Assembly (NCBI RefSeq): GCF_000980895.1
Contig: NZ_LAZX01000087.1
Span: 1 to 64,000 of the forward strand
Direction of reading: 5' to 3'
DNA length: 64,000 nucleotides
From: Sphingomonas sp. Ag1
Lineage (GTDB): Bacteria > Pseudomonadota > Alphaproteobacteria > Sphingomonadales > Sphingomonadaceae
This document shows, one piece after another, positions 46,389 to 56,468 of the stretch. Positions within the stretch are counted from its first letter, which is position 1; each line of letters starts with the position of its first letter. Made by a program: the position numbers and the translations under genes. Under the pieces are notes generated by a model. It did not search any database and had not been told where the DNA came from. It worked only from the letters and a program-made list of their open reading frames with translations.

Positions 46389-46421
46389 ATCAGCGCGTCA
46401 AAAGCGAAAGCGAGTGCACAC

Positions 46422-46964
46422 ATGAAACTGAACGAACTCCGGGACAACGCAGGCGCCCGTCATCGCAAGATCCGCGTCGGGCGCGGCATCGGCTCGGGCA
46501 AGGGCAAGACCGGCGGTCGCGGCCAGAAGGGCCAGAAGAGCCGTGAGGGCGTGTCCATCGCGGGCTTCGAGGGCGGTCAGATGCCGCTCCACATGCGTCT
46601 GCCGAAGCGCGGCTTCAACAACATCTTCGCCAAGGATTATGCCGAGGTGAACCTGGGCGCGATCCAGAAGGCAGTCGACGCAGGCAAGCTGACCGGCACC
46701 GACGTCGATCACGCCGCATTGAAGGCTGCAGGCCTGGCGCGTGGCGGCAAGGACGGCGTTCGCCTGCTCGCCAAGGGCGAGATCAGCGCGAAGCTGAACT
46801 TCACCGTTGCCGGCGTCTCTGCCTCGGCGCGTGAAGCGATCGAAAAGGCTGGCGGTTCGGTCAACGTGATCGAGGTCGTCGCGGCTTCGGAGAAGGCGGC
46901 AGCCAAGAAGGGCAAGGCTCGCGAGGCGCGTCTGGCCAACAAGGCGGCGAAGTCCGGCAACTGA
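46422..46964 (+). CDS. rplO: 50S ribosomal protein L15
   Basis: A 180-residue late-assembly protein: [20 protein letters not shown], then [20 protein letters not shown] and [19 protein letters not shown]. The C-terminus is Lys/Ala-rich and somewhat longer than in E. coli. Confidence 0.97.
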   Translation: MKLNELRDNAGARHRKIRVGRGIGSGKGKTGGRGQKGQKSREGVSIAGFEGGQMPLHMRLPKRGFNNIFAKDYAEVNLGAIQKAVDAGKLTGTDVDHAALKAAGLARGGKDGVRLLAKGEISAKLNFTVAGVSASAREAIEKAGGSVNVIEVVAASEKAAAKKGKAREARLANKAAKSGN

Positions 46965-47059
46965 CCACAGACGGCCCCCGGCCCAGCGTCGGGGTGCTGC
47001 CTGGATCCGCTTGCGATCTGATTTCCGGTTTTTACCGGAGCAGAATCTGCTCGCTAGGT

Positions 47060-47087
47060 TAGACAAGCCTTCGAGCAGGCCTATATG
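47060..47087 (+). promoter_or_regulatory. Candidate promoter upstream of secY
   Basis: TAGACA (47060-47065) and TATATG (47082-47087) are 16 bases apart. A start near 47094 would fall inside the left arm of the next hairpin, so transcripts from this promoter could escape that terminator. Weak -10 match. Confidence 0.35.
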
Positions 47088-47089
47088 AG

Positions 47090-47127
47090 CGGCGGGGCAG
47101 GGCATAATAACCCGCTCCGCCGTTTTT
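47090..47127 (+). terminator. Intrinsic terminator between rplO and secY
   Basis: CGGCGGGGC (47090-47098) pairs with 47114-47122 (one G-T). After a bulged A, GGG pairs with CCC around an eight-base A/T-rich loop. T5 follows at 47123-47127. Confidence 0.8.
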
Positions 47128-47151
47128 CGTTTCCGAAGGCACCGACGTACG

Positions 47152-48498
47152 ATGGCATCCGCAGCCGACCAAATGGCGCAAAGCATCAGTCTCGCGAAGT
47201 TCTCGCAGGCGACCGACCTCAAGAAGAGGCTGTGGTTCACGATCGGTGCGCTGATCGTCTTCCGCCTGCTCAGCTACGTGCCGCTTCCGGGTATTGACCC
47301 GACCGGCCTCGCTGCACTGGCTCAGCAGACCAAGGGTGGTGTGCTGGACTTCTTCAACACCTTCTCGGGCGGCGCGCTTGAGCGTGCGTCGCTGATCGCG
47401 CTTGGCGTGATGCCGTACATCACGGCGTCAATCGTGGTGCAGCTCGCCACCTCGCTCTCGCCGCAGCTTGCAGCGATCAAGAAGGAAGGTGAGAGCGGTC
47501 GCAAGAAGCTGAACCAGTATACGCGCTACGGCACGGTGCTGCTGACCGCGATCCAGGGCTATGTCATCGCGACCGGCCTGGAAGCGGGCGGGGCGGTGGT
47601 TGAGCCCGGCATGTTGTTCCGGGTCGCTGCTGTCATCTCGCTGATCGGCGGTACGATGTTCCTGATGTGGATCGGTGAGCAGATCACCAGCCGCGGCATC
47701 GGCAACGGCATTTCGCTGATCATCATGGCCGGCATCGTCGCGCACCTGCCGACGACGATCGTCAACCTGCTCGAAGGCGGCCGCACCGGTTCGATGAGCC
47801 CGGCGATCGTGATCGCCATCATCCTGGCGGTCGCTGGCCTGGTGCTGTTCATCTGCTTCATGGAGCGCGCGCAGCGCCGGATCCTGATCCAGTACCCGAA
47901 GCGTCAGACCGCGCGCGGTGTTCAGGCGGATCGCAGCCACCTGCCGCTGAAGATCAACACGGCGGGCGTGATCCCTCCGATCTTTGCCTCGTCGTTGCTT
48001 CTGCTGCCGCTGACGATCACGCAGTTCGCGGGTCAGAGCGTGTCGGGTGAGAGCTGGTGGGGTGACGTGATCATCAGCCTCAACCAGTATCTGCAGCACG
48101 GCAGCCCGCTCTACATGCTCCTGTATGGCGCCGGCATCATCTTCTTCTCGTTCTTCTACACTGCGGTTGTATTCAACCCGGAGGAGACGGCAGAGAATTT
48201 GAAGCGCTACGGTGGATTCGTCCCCGGCATCCGCCCCGGCAAGAACACGGAACAGTATTTCGACTATGTGCTGACCCGGATCACCGTGATCGGCGCGGCC
48301 TATCTGGCGTTCATCTGCCTGGTGCCGGAGTATCTAGTGTCGGCGCTGTCGATCCCCTTCTATCTGGGGGGCACGAGCTTGCTGATCGTCGTCAACGTGA
48401 CGATGGATACGGTGACACAGATCCAGTCGCACTTGCTGGCGCACCAATATGGTGACCTCATCAAGAAGGCGAAGCTGAAGGGCGGTCGCCTGCGCTGA
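47152..48498 (+). CDS. secY: Protein translocase subunit SecY
   Basis: A 448-residue ten-helix channel of the Sec translocon. RLLSYVPLPGIDPTGL, the plug region FFNTFSGGALERASLIALGV, the SLSPQLAAIKKEGESGRKKL loop and FFYTAVVFNPEETAENLKRY are diagnostic. No strong ribosome-binding site precedes the ATG. The position between L15 and adenylate kinase is conserved. Confidence 0.97.
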   Translation: MASAADQMAQSISLAKFSQATDLKKRLWFTIGALIVFRLLSYVPLPGIDPTGLAALAQQTKGGVLDFFNTFSGGALERASLIALGVMPYITASIVVQLATSLSPQLAAIKKEGESGRKKLNQYTRYGTVLLTAIQGYVIATGLEAGGAVVEPGMLFRVAAVISLIGGTMFLMWIGEQITSRGIGNGISLIIMAGIVAHLPTTIVNLLEGGRTGSMSPAIVIAIILAVAGLVLFICFMERAQRRILIQYPKRQTARGVQADRSHLPLKINTAGVIPPIFASSLLLLPLTITQFAGQSVSGESWWGDVIISLNQYLQHGSPLYMLLYGAGIIFFSFFYTAVVFNPEETAENLKRYGGFVPGIRPGKNTEQYFDYVLTRITVIGAAYLAFICLVPEYLVSALSIPFYLGGTSLLIVVNVTMDTVTQIQSHLLAHQYGDLIKKAKLKGGRLR

Positions 48499-48533
48499 GA
48501 CGCGCGGGTGGATCGAAAGGGGAGGACGTTTTC

Positions 48534-49184
48534 GTGAACATCATTCTTCTTGGGCCTCCGGGGGCGGGCAAGGGCACGCAGTCCGAGCGCCTCGTGGCCG
48601 AGCGCGGCATGGTTCAGCTGTCCACGGGTGACATGCTGCGCGCGGCGGTGAAGGCAGGGACGCCGGTCGGCCTTCAGGCGAAGGCGGTGATGGATGCGGG
48701 CGAGCTGGTGTCCGACGCGATTGTGTCGGCGCTGATCGGGGAGAACCTGGACCGTTTGTCTGACGGGCAGGGGGCGATTTTCGACGGTTATCCGCGGACT
48801 GCGGCGCAGGCCGAGGCCCTGGACCTGCTGCTTGAGGAGCGTGGCCGGACGCTCGACCATGTGATCGAGCTTGAGGTGAACGAGGACGCGCTGGTCGAGC
48901 GAATCGTCGGTCGCTACACCTGCGCGAACTGCGGTGCGGGCTATCACGACCGGTTCAAGCAACCGAAAGTGGCGGAAACCTGCGATGTTTGCGGCGCCCA
49001 TGAGTTCAAGCGCCGGCCCGACGACAATGAGGAAACCGTCCGTACGCGGATGGCGGAGTATCGCGCCAAGACGGCGCCGATCCTGCCGATCTATGAAGCG
49101 CGCGGGCTGGTGCGGCGAGTCGACGGGATGGCGGACATTGCCGTCGTGACCCGGTCGATCGAGGAAATCCTGGATCGCGGCTGA
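48534..49184 (+). CDS. adk: Adenylate kinase with zinc-type LID
   Basis: A 216-residue enzyme that interconverts ATP, ADP and AMP. The P-loop is GPPGAGKGTQ, AMP-binding residues lie in STGDMLRAAV, and FDGYPRTAAQAEALD follows. The LID carries a four-cysteine zinc site (YTCANCGAGYH and TCDVCGAHEF), as in Gram-positive enzymes and many alphaproteobacteria. The start is GTG at 48534. Confidence 0.96.
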   Translation: MNIILLGPPGAGKGTQSERLVAERGMVQLSTGDMLRAAVKAGTPVGLQAKAVMDAGELVSDAIVSALIGENLDRLSDGQGAIFDGYPRTAAQAEALDLLLEERGRTLDHVIELEVNEDALVERIVGRYTCANCGAGYHDRFKQPKVAETCDVCGAHEFKRRPDDNEETVRTRMAEYRAKTAPILPIYEARGLVRRVDGMADIAVVTRSIEEILDRG

Positions 49185-49289
49185 GCGACATCCGGCGAAC
49201 AATGGCGGCGCGCGCATCGCGGGCGGCCTGTTCGTGGATATGTTTTGGCCTCGCCTGGTGGAGGCCTGGCCAGATGCGGAACCCATTGC

Positions 49290-49318
49290 TTGACATGGCG
49301 TTTGTGCGCGCCTAATTC
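49290..49318 (+). promoter_or_regulatory. Candidate sigma-70 promoter of the alpha operon
   Basis: A perfect TTGACA at 49290-49295 and TAATTC at 49313-49318 are separated by 17 bases, about 130 bp before rpsM. It would allow rpsM-rpsK-rpoA-rplQ to be transcribed independently of secY-adk. Confidence 0.6.
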
Positions 49319-49451
49319 ACCGCCCTTCCAACACCTGAAGTCCGGCAGTGCGCAGTGCGCTTGCCGCATTTCTGCGTGGCGGAAGGTCCTGCGAAGAGAT
49401 GGGGTGCGTGATCCATGCCGCGCCCTGTGGAGCACGAGGAGATAGAATTTC

Positions 49452-49820
49452 ATGGCACGTATCGCGGGTGTTAACATCCCGACCAACAAGCGCGTTCTGA
49501 TCGCGCTGCAGTACATCCACGGCATCGGCCCTTCCAAGGCGAAGGAAATCACCGAGAAGCTCGAGATCGCACCGGAGCGCCGCGTGCAGGACCTGAGCGA
49601 CCAGGAAGTGCTCCAGATCCGCGAGGCGATCGACGCCGGCTACACCGTGGAAGGCGACCTGCGTCGCGAGACCGCGATGAACATCAAGCGCCTGATGGAC
49701 CTGGCCTGCTACCGCGGCCTGCGTCACCGCAAGGGCCTGCCGGTTCGCGGCCAGCGCACGCACACCAATGCGCGCACCCGCAAGGGCAAGGCGAAGCCGA
49801 TCGCAGGCAAGAAGAAGTAA
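49452..49820 (+). CDS. rpsM: 30S ribosomal protein S13
   Basis: A 122-residue head protein: [20 protein letters not shown] with the helix-two-turn-helix, and [20 protein letters not shown] near the basic C-terminus. Confidence 0.98.
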   Translation: MARIAGVNIPTNKRVLIALQYIHGIGPSKAKEITEKLEIAPERRVQDLSDQEVLQIREAIDAGYTVEGDLRRETAMNIKRLMDLACYRGLRHRKGLPVRGQRTHTNARTRKGKAKPIAGKKK

Positions 49821-49906
49821 GCGTCACGCTTCTTCTTCTGTCGAGGGGCTGGTTGCAGGCATGTCGCCTCCCGGCCTCCGCTTGAAATAAAGGTCAGGAT
49901 TACCAA

Positions 49907-50296
49907 ATGGCACAGGCACCGCAGCGTATTCGCCGTCGCGAGCGCAAGAACATCACCGCCGGCGTGGCGCACGTCAACGCCAGCTTCAACAACACCATGA
50001 TCACCATCACCGACGCGCAGGGCAATGCGATCAGCTGGTCTTCGGCCGGCATGATGGGCTTCAAGGGTTCGCGTAAGTCGACCCCTTATGCCGCCCAGGT
50101 TGCTGCCGAGGACGCGGGCAAGAAGGCCGCCGAGCATGGCGTCCGCACGCTCGAGGTTGAGGTGAAGGGTCCGGGTTCGGGCCGCGAGTCGGCGCTTCGC
50201 GCGCTGCAGGCGGTCGGTTTTCAGATCACGTCGATCCGCGACGTGACCTCGATCCCGCACAACGGTGTGCGTCCGTCGAAGCGTCGCCGCGTCTGA
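49907..50296 (+). CDS. rpsK: 30S ribosomal protein S11
   Basis: A 129-residue platform protein: [20 protein letters not shown] and [19 protein letters not shown]. Preceded by a weak AAGGT. Confidence 0.98.
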   Translation: MAQAPQRIRRRERKNITAGVAHVNASFNNTMITITDAQGNAISWSSAGMMGFKGSRKSTPYAAQVAAEDAGKKAAEHGVRTLEVEVKGPGSGRESALRALQAVGFQITSIRDVTSIPHNGVRPSKRRRV

Positions 50297-50303
50297 TGGT
50301 TCT

Positions 50304-50339
50304 GGCCCCCGGCTGACGAGTCGGGGTGCCCTTTTATTT
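50304..50339 (+). terminator. Terminator-like hairpin between rpsK and rpoA
   Basis: GGCCCCCG (50304-50311) pairs with 50322-50330 with one bulged T, followed by CTTTTATTT. It precedes the TTG start of rpoA by about 50 bases. Confidence 0.65.
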
Positions 50340-50388
50340 CCAGGCCGGTCGCGCCCCACGACTGGCCCAACATCAGGGGACACGAGCC

Positions 50389-51450
50389 TTGTCCGTCAAC
50401 GCAAAGAACTGGCAGGAACTTAAGAAGCCCAACGCGCTCGAGAAGAAGGGCGGCGATGGCAAGCGCAAGGCGACCTTCGTGGCCGAGCCGCTGGAGCGTG
50501 GCTTCGGCCTGACGCTCGGCAACGCGCTGCGGCGCGTTTTGCTGTCGAGCCTTCAGGGCGCAGCGGTCACGTCGATCAAGATCGAGAACGTGCTCCACGA
50601 GTTCTCGAGCCTGGCCGGCGTGCGCGAGGACGTCACCGACATCGTCCTCAACGTGAAGCAGATTGCGCTGAAGATGCAGGGCGAAGGCCCCAAGCGTCTG
50701 CAGCTGTCGGCAACCGGCCCGGCCGAAGTGAAGGCGGGCGACATCGCCGTTTCCGGCGACATCGAAGTCATGAACCCGGAACTGGTGATCTGCCACCTGG
50801 ATGAAGGCGCGACCTTCAACATGGAGCTGACCGCCGACACCGGTAAGGGCTATGTCCCGGCGACCGTCAACCGCCCGGCCGATGCGCCGATCGGCCTGAT
50901 CCCGGTCGATGCGCTGTATTCGCCGGTCCGCCAGGTCAGCTACAAGGTCGATCCGACCCGCGTTGGCCAGGACCTGGACTATGACAAGCTGACGCTGACG
51001 CTGGAAACCGACGGCACGGTCACCCCGGAAGATGCGCTGGGCTATGCCGGCCGCATCCTTCAGGACCAGCTGGCGCTGTTCGTCCACTTCGACGATTCGG
51101 CGGTTACCCGTTCGGCCCCGGTCGGCGTGGCGGCACCCGCAGCCGGCGCAGAGCCGGTCAGCGACACGCAGCAGATCAATCGTTACCTGCTCAAGAAGGT
51201 CGACGAGCTCGAACTGTCGGTTCGCTCGGCCAACTGCCTCAAGAACGACAACATCATCTATATCGGTGATCTGGTCGGCAAGACCGAGGCGGAAATGCTG
51301 CGCACGCCGAACTTCGGCCGCAAGTCCTTGAACGAGATCAAGGAAGTGCTGTCGTCGATGGGCCTGCGTCTGGGCATGGAAATCCCGGGCTGGCCGCCTG
51401 AGAACATCGAAGAGATGGCCAAGAAGCTCGAGCAGGAAATCATGGGCTGA
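50389..51450 (+). CDS. rpoA: RNA polymerase alpha subunit
   Basis: A 353-residue subunit that nucleates RNA polymerase assembly. The N-terminal dimerisation domain includes [21 protein letters not shown] flexible linker follows, then the C-terminal DNA-binding domain with [20 protein letters not shown] and [17 protein letters not shown] at 50389 is chosen: AGGGGA lies eight bases upstream and the protein then begins [15 protein letters not shown], the usual alphaproteobacterial start. The frame is open to 50326. Confidence 0.97.
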   Translation: MSVNAKNWQELKKPNALEKKGGDGKRKATFVAEPLERGFGLTLGNALRRVLLSSLQGAAVTSIKIENVLHEFSSLAGVREDVTDIVLNVKQIALKMQGEGPKRLQLSATGPAEVKAGDIAVSGDIEVMNPELVICHLDEGATFNMELTADTGKGYVPATVNRPADAPIGLIPVDALYSPVRQVSYKVDPTRVGQDLDYDKLTLTLETDGTVTPEDALGYAGRILQDQLALFVHFDDSAVTRSAPVGVAAPAAGAEPVSDTQQINRYLLKKVDELELSVRSANCLKNDNIIYIGDLVGKTEAEMLRTPNFGRKSLNEIKEVLSSMGLRLGMEIPGWPPENIEEMAKKLEQEIMG

Positions 51451-51457
51451 TCCTGCA

Positions 51458-51592
51458 CCGGCGCAGCGTGGCTGCGCCGGAGACAGGACAGGCCCGGCCG
51501 GCGGGTCGGCAATGCCGATCCCGACCGACGGCGTGGCTCCGCCACGCCGGTCCGGCAGAAAAGTTACCGGGGCCCCGGCATGACGCCGGGGC
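51458..51592. repeat. Cluster of three GC-rich palindromes between rpoA and rplQ
   Basis: Three perfect stem-loops follow one another: 51458-51480 (nine pairs, loop CGTGG), 51530-51548 (seven pairs, loop CTCCG) and 51572-51592 (eight pairs, loop ATGAC). None has a U-tract. The arrangement looks like extragenic palindromic repeats that may protect the 3' end of the rpoA message. Confidence 0.6.
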
Positions 51593-51646
51593 GACGTACA
51601 TCGGGTGGCCCCACGTCCCACCTGTCCCGGGGTACCGGAGGGCAAC

Positions 51647-51667
51647 CATCAAAGGATCACTTTGATG
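51647..51667 (+). other. Hairpin in the rplQ leader
   Basis: CATCAAAG pairs perfectly with CTTTGATG across the loop GATCA, ending 41 bases before the rplQ ATG. Unlike the palindromes upstream it is A/T-rich. Confidence 0.5.
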
Positions 51668-51708
51668 GGGACCAAACGGCCCCCTGACGAACGAGAGAAG
51701 GACATATC

Positions 51709-52131
51709 ATGCGTCACCGCGTAGGCGGCCGTAAGCTTCAGCGGACCTCGGCCCACCGCATTGCCCTGTTCCGCAACATGTCGGCAGCGCTGATCAAGCA
51801 CGAGCAGATCACCACCACGCTCGCCAAGGCGAAGGAGCTTCGCCCGTACATCGAGAAGCTGATCACGCTGGGCAAGAAGGGCGGCCTGTCGAACCGTCGT
51901 CTCGCGCATGCTCGCTTGCTCGACGACGCGCAGCTGGTGAAGCTGTTCGATGTGCTGGCACCGCGCTACGCCGACCGTAACGGTGGTTACACCCGCATCA
52001 TCAAGGCCGGCATCCGTGCGTCCGACGCCTCGCCGATGGCGATCATCGAATTCGTCGACCGCGACGTTTCGGCGAAGGGCCAGGATTCGGGTCCGGTCAT
52101 GACCGATGAGGATTTCGATCAGGCCGCCTAA
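51709..52131 (+). CDS. rplQ: 50S ribosomal protein L17
   Basis: A 140-residue protein: [20 protein letters not shown] and [28 protein letters not shown] lies upstream. Last gene of the ribosomal block. Its separation from rpoA by 258 bp is unusual. Confidence 0.97.
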   Translation: MRHRVGGRKLQRTSAHRIALFRNMSAALIKHEQITTTLAKAKELRPYIEKLITLGKKGGLSNRRLAHARLLDDAQLVKLFDVLAPRYADRNGGYTRIIKAGIRASDASPMAIIEFVDRDVSAKGQDSGPVMTDEDFDQAA

Positions 52132-52155
52132 TCGCGCCGATCATCCGATCCAAAG

Positions 52156-52195
52156 AAAGGGGGCGTTCCGGTTTGCCGGGGCGCCCCTTTTCCTT
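52156..52195 (+). terminator. Intrinsic terminator after rplQ
   Basis: A stem of about 16 pairs, two of them G-T, closes a TTTG loop (arms about 52156-52171 and 52176-52191), followed by TTTTCCTTT. Ends the alpha operon. Confidence 0.9.
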
Positions 52196-52289
52196 TGGGG
52201 GCATGACCGACGATGTGAGGGGCAGGGGGCGGCACGTCTTCGGGTTTGTCCCTCTTTCGCGCGCGCCGCGGGATCGCTACAGGCCCGCC

Positions 52290-53843
52290 ATGGAACAGCT
52301 CGACAGCATACTCATCATCGACTTCGGCAGCCAGGTGACGCAGCTTATCGCGCGTCGCGTCCGTGAAGCGGGTGTGTACAGCGAGATCGCTCCCTTCCAG
52401 TCGGCCGGAGAAGCCTTTGCACGGATGAAGCCGCGCGGCGTCATCCTGTCGGGCGGCCCGGCGTCGGTGGTCGACGAGGGAAGCCCCCGCGCCCCGCAGG
52501 CGGTGTTCGACAGCGGCGTGCCGGTGCTGGGCATCTGTTATGGCCAGCAGGTCATGAACCTGCAGCTCGGCGGGCGAGTCGAGAAGGGCTATGCCGGCGA
52601 GTTCGGCGAGGCATTCGTCGAGGTGGAGAGCGGCTGCGGCCTGTTCGACGGCCTGTGGCGCGAGGGCGAGCGGCATCAGGTGTGGATGAGCCATGGCGAC
52701 CATGTCAGCGAACTGGCGCCCGGCTTCGTGCCGGTCGCGACGTCGCCCGGTGCGCCCTTCGCGATCATCGCCGACGAGAGCCGCCAGTTCTACGGCATGC
52801 AGTTCCATCCCGAGGTGGTGCACACGCCGGACGGCGCGCGGCTGATCAAGAATTTCGCGCGTCACGTCTGCGGCATGGCCGGTGACTGGACGATGGCCGA
52901 GTTCCGCGAGACCAAGATCGCGGAGATCCGCGAGCAGGTCGGCCAGAAGAAGGTGATTTGCGGCCTGTCGGGCGGGGTCGATTCGGCGGTCGCGGCGGTG
53001 CTGATCCACGAAGCGATCGGCGACCAGCTGACCTGCGTCTTCGTCGACCATGGCCTGTTGCGCGCGGGCGAGGCCGATCAGGTCGTCAGCCTGTTCCGCG
53101 GCCATTACAACATCCCGCTGGTGCACGTGAATGCCGAGGCGCTGTTCATGAACGGGCTGGCCGGCGTCACTGACCCCGAGGCCAAGCGCAAGTTCATCGG
53201 CAAGACGTTCATCGAGGTGTTCGAGAGCGAGGCGAAGAAAATCGGGGGGGCGGAGTTCCTGGCGCAGGGCACGCTGTATCCCGACGTGATCGAGAGCGTG
53301 AGCTTCACCGGCGGGCCGTCGGTGACGATCAAGAGCCACCACAATGTCGGTGGCCTGCCCGAGCGGATGAACATGAAGCTGGTCGAGCCGCTGCGCGAGC
53401 TGTTCAAGGACGAGGTGCGCGAGCTTGGCCGCGAGCTGGGGCTGCCGGACATCTTCGTCGGCCGGCATCCGTTCCCGGGGCCGGGCCTGGCGATCCGTAT
53501 TCCGGGCGAGGTGACCAAGGAGCGGTGCGACATCCTGCGCAAGGCCGACGCCATCTATCTGGAAGAGATCCGCAATGCGGGGCTCTATGATGCCATCTGG
53601 CAGGCGTTCGCCGTGCTGCTGCCGGTCCGCTCGGTCGGCGTGATGGGCGACGGGCGGACGTATGAAAGCGTGCTGGCACTGCGCGCGGTGACCTCCACCG
53701 ATGGCATGACGGCGCAGGCGTTCGAGTTCCCGGGCGGGTTCCTGCCGCGGGTGTCGACGCGGATCGTCAACGAGGTGAAGGGCATCAACCGGGTGACGTA
53801 TGATTATACGTCCAAGCCGCCCGGCACGATCGAGTGGGAATGA
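52290..53843 (+). CDS. guaA: GMP synthase (glutamine-hydrolysing)
   Basis: A 517-residue enzyme that aminates XMP to GMP. The class I GATase shows Cys in [12 protein letters not shown] and His-Glu in [11 protein letters not shown]. The ATP-pyrophosphatase P-loop is [10 protein letters not shown], and the C-terminal dimerisation domain ends [18 protein letters not shown] at 52290 is the family start; the frame is open to 52173 across the preceding terminator. Confidence 0.97.
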   Translation: MEQLDSILIIDFGSQVTQLIARRVREAGVYSEIAPFQSAGEAFARMKPRGVILSGGPASVVDEGSPRAPQAVFDSGVPVLGICYGQQVMNLQLGGRVEKGYAGEFGEAFVEVESGCGLFDGLWREGERHQVWMSHGDHVSELAPGFVPVATSPGAPFAIIADESRQFYGMQFHPEVVHTPDGARLIKNFARHVCGMAGDWTMAEFRETKIAEIREQVGQKKVICGLSGGVDSAVAAVLIHEAIGDQLTCVFVDHGLLRAGEADQVVSLFRGHYNIPLVHVNAEALFMNGLAGVTDPEAKRKFIGKTFIEVFESEAKKIGGAEFLAQGTLYPDVIESVSFTGGPSVTIKSHHNVGGLPERMNMKLVEPLRELFKDEVRELGRELGLPDIFVGRHPFPGPGLAIRIPGEVTKERCDILRKADAIYLEEIRNAGLYDAIWQAFAVLLPVRSVGVMGDGRTYESVLALRAVTSTDGMTAQAFEFPGGFLPRVSTRIVNEVKGINRVTYDYTSKPPGTIEWE

Positions 53844-53909
53844 TCCCCGTGCGGTCGGCGTCGCTGCGCCGGGTGTAGATGGTAGCCCCGGCGGTAGGAG
53901 CCGCGGGGT

Positions 53910-56468
53910 TCAGGCTTCCACCGCGGCGATCTTGATCGTCGGGCATGCCATGGCGGCAAGCGCGCGTTGCTGTGGCACGGGATCGGGCGCGGGGCGCGCG
54001 TAGTAGTAGCCCTGGCCGACGTGGCAGCCGAGGAGGCGGAGGCGGTGGGCCTGTGCCTCCGTCTCGATTCCTTCCGCGACCACGACCTTGCCCAAACCGC
54101 GGCCCATGCCGATGATCGCACGCACGATCGCCAGCGTCCCGCCGTCGCGTTCGTCGATGCTGGCGATGAACGAGCGGTCGATCTTGATGCGATCGACCGG
54201 CATCTGGCGCAGGTGGACCAGCGAGGCGTAGCCGGTGCCGAAATCGTCGAGCGCGATGGCAATGCCCGCCTCGTGCAGGGTGCGCAGGTTGGCGAGGATC
54301 GAATCAGCGCCACGATCCAGCATCACGCCCTCCGTCACCTCGATGCACAGCAGCGTGGGCGAGACATCGTGATAGCGCAGCCGTTCGAGCACGCGATCCG
54401 CGGCGCGCCGGCCGACGAGCTGCGCCGCGGTGAAATTGACGCTGAGCGTGCCGATCGAGGGGCCGTGACGACGGATCCATGCCAGCGCGAGATCGAGCAC
54501 ACGCTCCTGGATCAGCAGCCCGATCCGTTCCGCGACGAGGACATCGCCGAACCGCTCGGGCGTGATCATGCCATATTCGGGATGGTCCCAGCGCAGCAGC
54601 GCCTCATAGCCGCAGACCGCGCCCGAGGAGAGGGTGACGATCGGCTGCATGTGGAGCGCGAATTCGCCGCGCTCCAGCGCGCGGTGGGCGTCGTTGCTGA
54701 ATTCGACCTGGAGGTCGCGTAGCGCGCGCTGCAGCGGATCGTACCGATAATAGCGCATCCGCCCGAGCCGCTTGGCATTGTAGAGCGCGAGATCGGCGTT
54801 CTGGTACAGGAGGTCGAGCGTCGTCGCATCTTCGGGATAGCGTGCCGAGCCGACGCTGAGCGAGATGGTGCGCTCCTCCCCCATGAAATGCCACGGGGCG
54901 CCCTGCATCGCGGCGATGGCGCGGGCGAGCACGGTTTCACATGCCTCGCCGCCCGGGCACAGGATGACGAATTCGTCGCCGCCGATGCGGGCGACCTGCG
55001 CGCCCGGGACCTGCGCGACACCGGTCGAGAGCAGGCGCGCGATCTCCCGCAGCAGGATGTCGCCGCCGGCGTGGCCGACGCGGTCGTTGGTATGCTTCAG
55101 GTAATCGACGTCGATCAGGAACAAGGTGAACGGCGTGCCGGCGAAGATCAGTTCCTCCGCCTCGTCCTTGAAGGCGGCGCGGTTGGCGAGGCCGGTGAGG
55201 AAGTCGGTGCGCGCCGCGGTGCGCAGCGCATTCGCCTCCGCCTGGACGATCTCTCGCCGTTGGCGGGACAGTTCGAGCTCCTGTCGAAGCATCCGGAAGC
55301 GGTCGGCGATCGCCAGCGAGAGGATCAGCCCCTCGAACGCCAGCGCGGCGAAGGTCGCCATATCGACGAAATCATTCTGCGGCGCGAAGCCCAGGTTGCG
55401 GGCGAGCCGCGCCAGGAAGACGCAGATCACCGGGCCCCAGCCGACCATGTAGAACCACACGACGCGGCTGCCGCGGCGGACCGCGATCCAGCACGACAGC
55501 GCGACGGTCACGCCGGTCGCTGCAATGGCATAGTTCAAGAGGCGATCGGTGATGATGGGCGGCAGCAACATATCGGCCGCGGCGAGCGGGCCGAGCACCG
55601 CGCCGGCGAGCGCCAGCGACCGGCCGGCGACCACCAGCGGCCGCGGCAGCATGCCGCGTTCGATCACCGCAAAGAAGAACATGTTGCCCGCCGCGACCAT
55701 CAGGCCGACGAGGGTGAAATCGAGCCGTACTCCCGTCGGGCCGACCAGCCACGGGAAGACGAAGGCGGCCATGTTGGTCCATGTCAGACCATAAGCGAGC
55801 GCCGCAGTGAGCCAGAGCAGGTACCAGCGCTGAAAGGCATAGCGTTGCCCGGCATGGATCACGGCATTGTAGAGCAGCGCCGACAGCAGGGCGCCGGTGA
55901 ACAGCCCCATCAGGATCAGCCAGCGCGCATCGTCGCGAAACGCAGTGTCGGGCGAGACGGCCACGACCTTGCGCATCAAGGACAGCGTGTCGAGCTTGCG
56001 AAAGCCGAGATACAGCGCGCGGGTGTCCGACCCGGCGCTTGCCACGGGGAAGCTGAGCAAGCCGCCCGCCGCCCAATTTTCCCCCAGTTCGCCGGCCGAC
56101 CAGGTGGATCGCCGCGTGCTGTGGCGGTCGACCACCAGCACCGAAATCTTGTCGAAGCGGGTCTGATCGACCAGCAAGTGCCAGCCGGGGGCGAGCCCGT
56201 TCAGCAGCTTGTGATCGAGGCGCAGCCATATCCATTCGTGCTGGCGCGTGTCCGCCCGGTCGCCACAGGCATAGGGCGCAGCGGCGATGTCCTGCGGCGT
56301 GGTGCCGTCGGGCAGGCTGGTGACGCAGGCGGTGCGCAACAGGCCGATCTTTGTCGCTGCGGCACCCTGCGGAAGGAGGCTGGCGACCAACAGCAGCAAC
56401 GCGCACAGAAATGCCCTCACGTTCGCCACCTGCCCCAACTTCCCCCTCATCACCTTCGCCCCGAACAC
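53910..56468 (-). CDS. 7TM sensor diguanylate cyclase/phosphodiesterase (GGDEF-EAL)
   Basis: An 852-residue inner-membrane c-di-GMP enzyme. A signal segment is followed by a periplasmic 7TMR-DISMED2-like sensor (about 40-190), seven transmembrane helices (about 195-405) and a short coiled coil. A GGDEF domain follows with an intact ARIGGDEFVIL near 494, then an EAL domain with YEALLRW near 620. The EAL metal/catalytic set is present: SVNFTAAQL, IEVTEGVM, ALDDFGTGYAS, RIKIDRSFI and VVAEGIETEAQ. The RxxD inhibitory site before GGDEF is missing, so product inhibition is not expected. Net activity cannot be predicted. An ATG six codons in is also possible. No partner gene is adjacent. Confidence 0.92.
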   Translation of the reverse strand: MFGAKVMRGKLGQVANVRAFLCALLLLVASLLPQGAAATKIGLLRTACVTSLPDGTTPQDIAAAPYACGDRADTRQHEWIWLRLDHKLLNGLAPGWHLLVDQTRFDKISVLVVDRHSTRRSTWSAGELGENWAAGGLLSFPVASAGSDTRALYLGFRKLDTLSLMRKVVAVSPDTAFRDDARWLILMGLFTGALLSALLYNAVIHAGQRYAFQRWYLLWLTAALAYGLTWTNMAAFVFPWLVGPTGVRLDFTLVGLMVAAGNMFFFAVIERGMLPRPLVVAGRSLALAGAVLGPLAAADMLLPPIITDRLLNYAIAATGVTVALSCWIAVRRGSRVVWFYMVGWGPVICVFLARLARNLGFAPQNDFVDMATFAALAFEGLILSLAIADRFRMLRQELELSRQRREIVQAEANALRTAARTDFLTGLANRAAFKDEAEELIFAGTPFTLFLIDVDYLKHTNDRVGHAGGDILLREIARLLSTGVAQVPGAQVARIGGDEFVILCPGGEACETVLARAIAAMQGAPWHFMGEERTISLSVGSARYPEDATTLDLLYQNADLALYNAKRLGRMRYYRYDPLQRALRDLQVEFSNDAHRALERGEFALHMQPIVTLSSGAVCGYEALLRWDHPEYGMITPERFGDVLVAERIGLLIQERVLDLALAWIRRHGPSIGTLSVNFTAAQLVGRRAADRVLERLRYHDVSPTLLCIEVTEGVMLDRGADSILANLRTLHEAGIAIALDDFGTGYASLVHLRQMPVDRIKIDRSFIASIDERDGGTLAIVRAIIGMGRGLGKVVVAEGIETEAQAHRLRLLGCHVGQGYYYARPAPDPVPQQRALAAMACPTIKIAAVEA

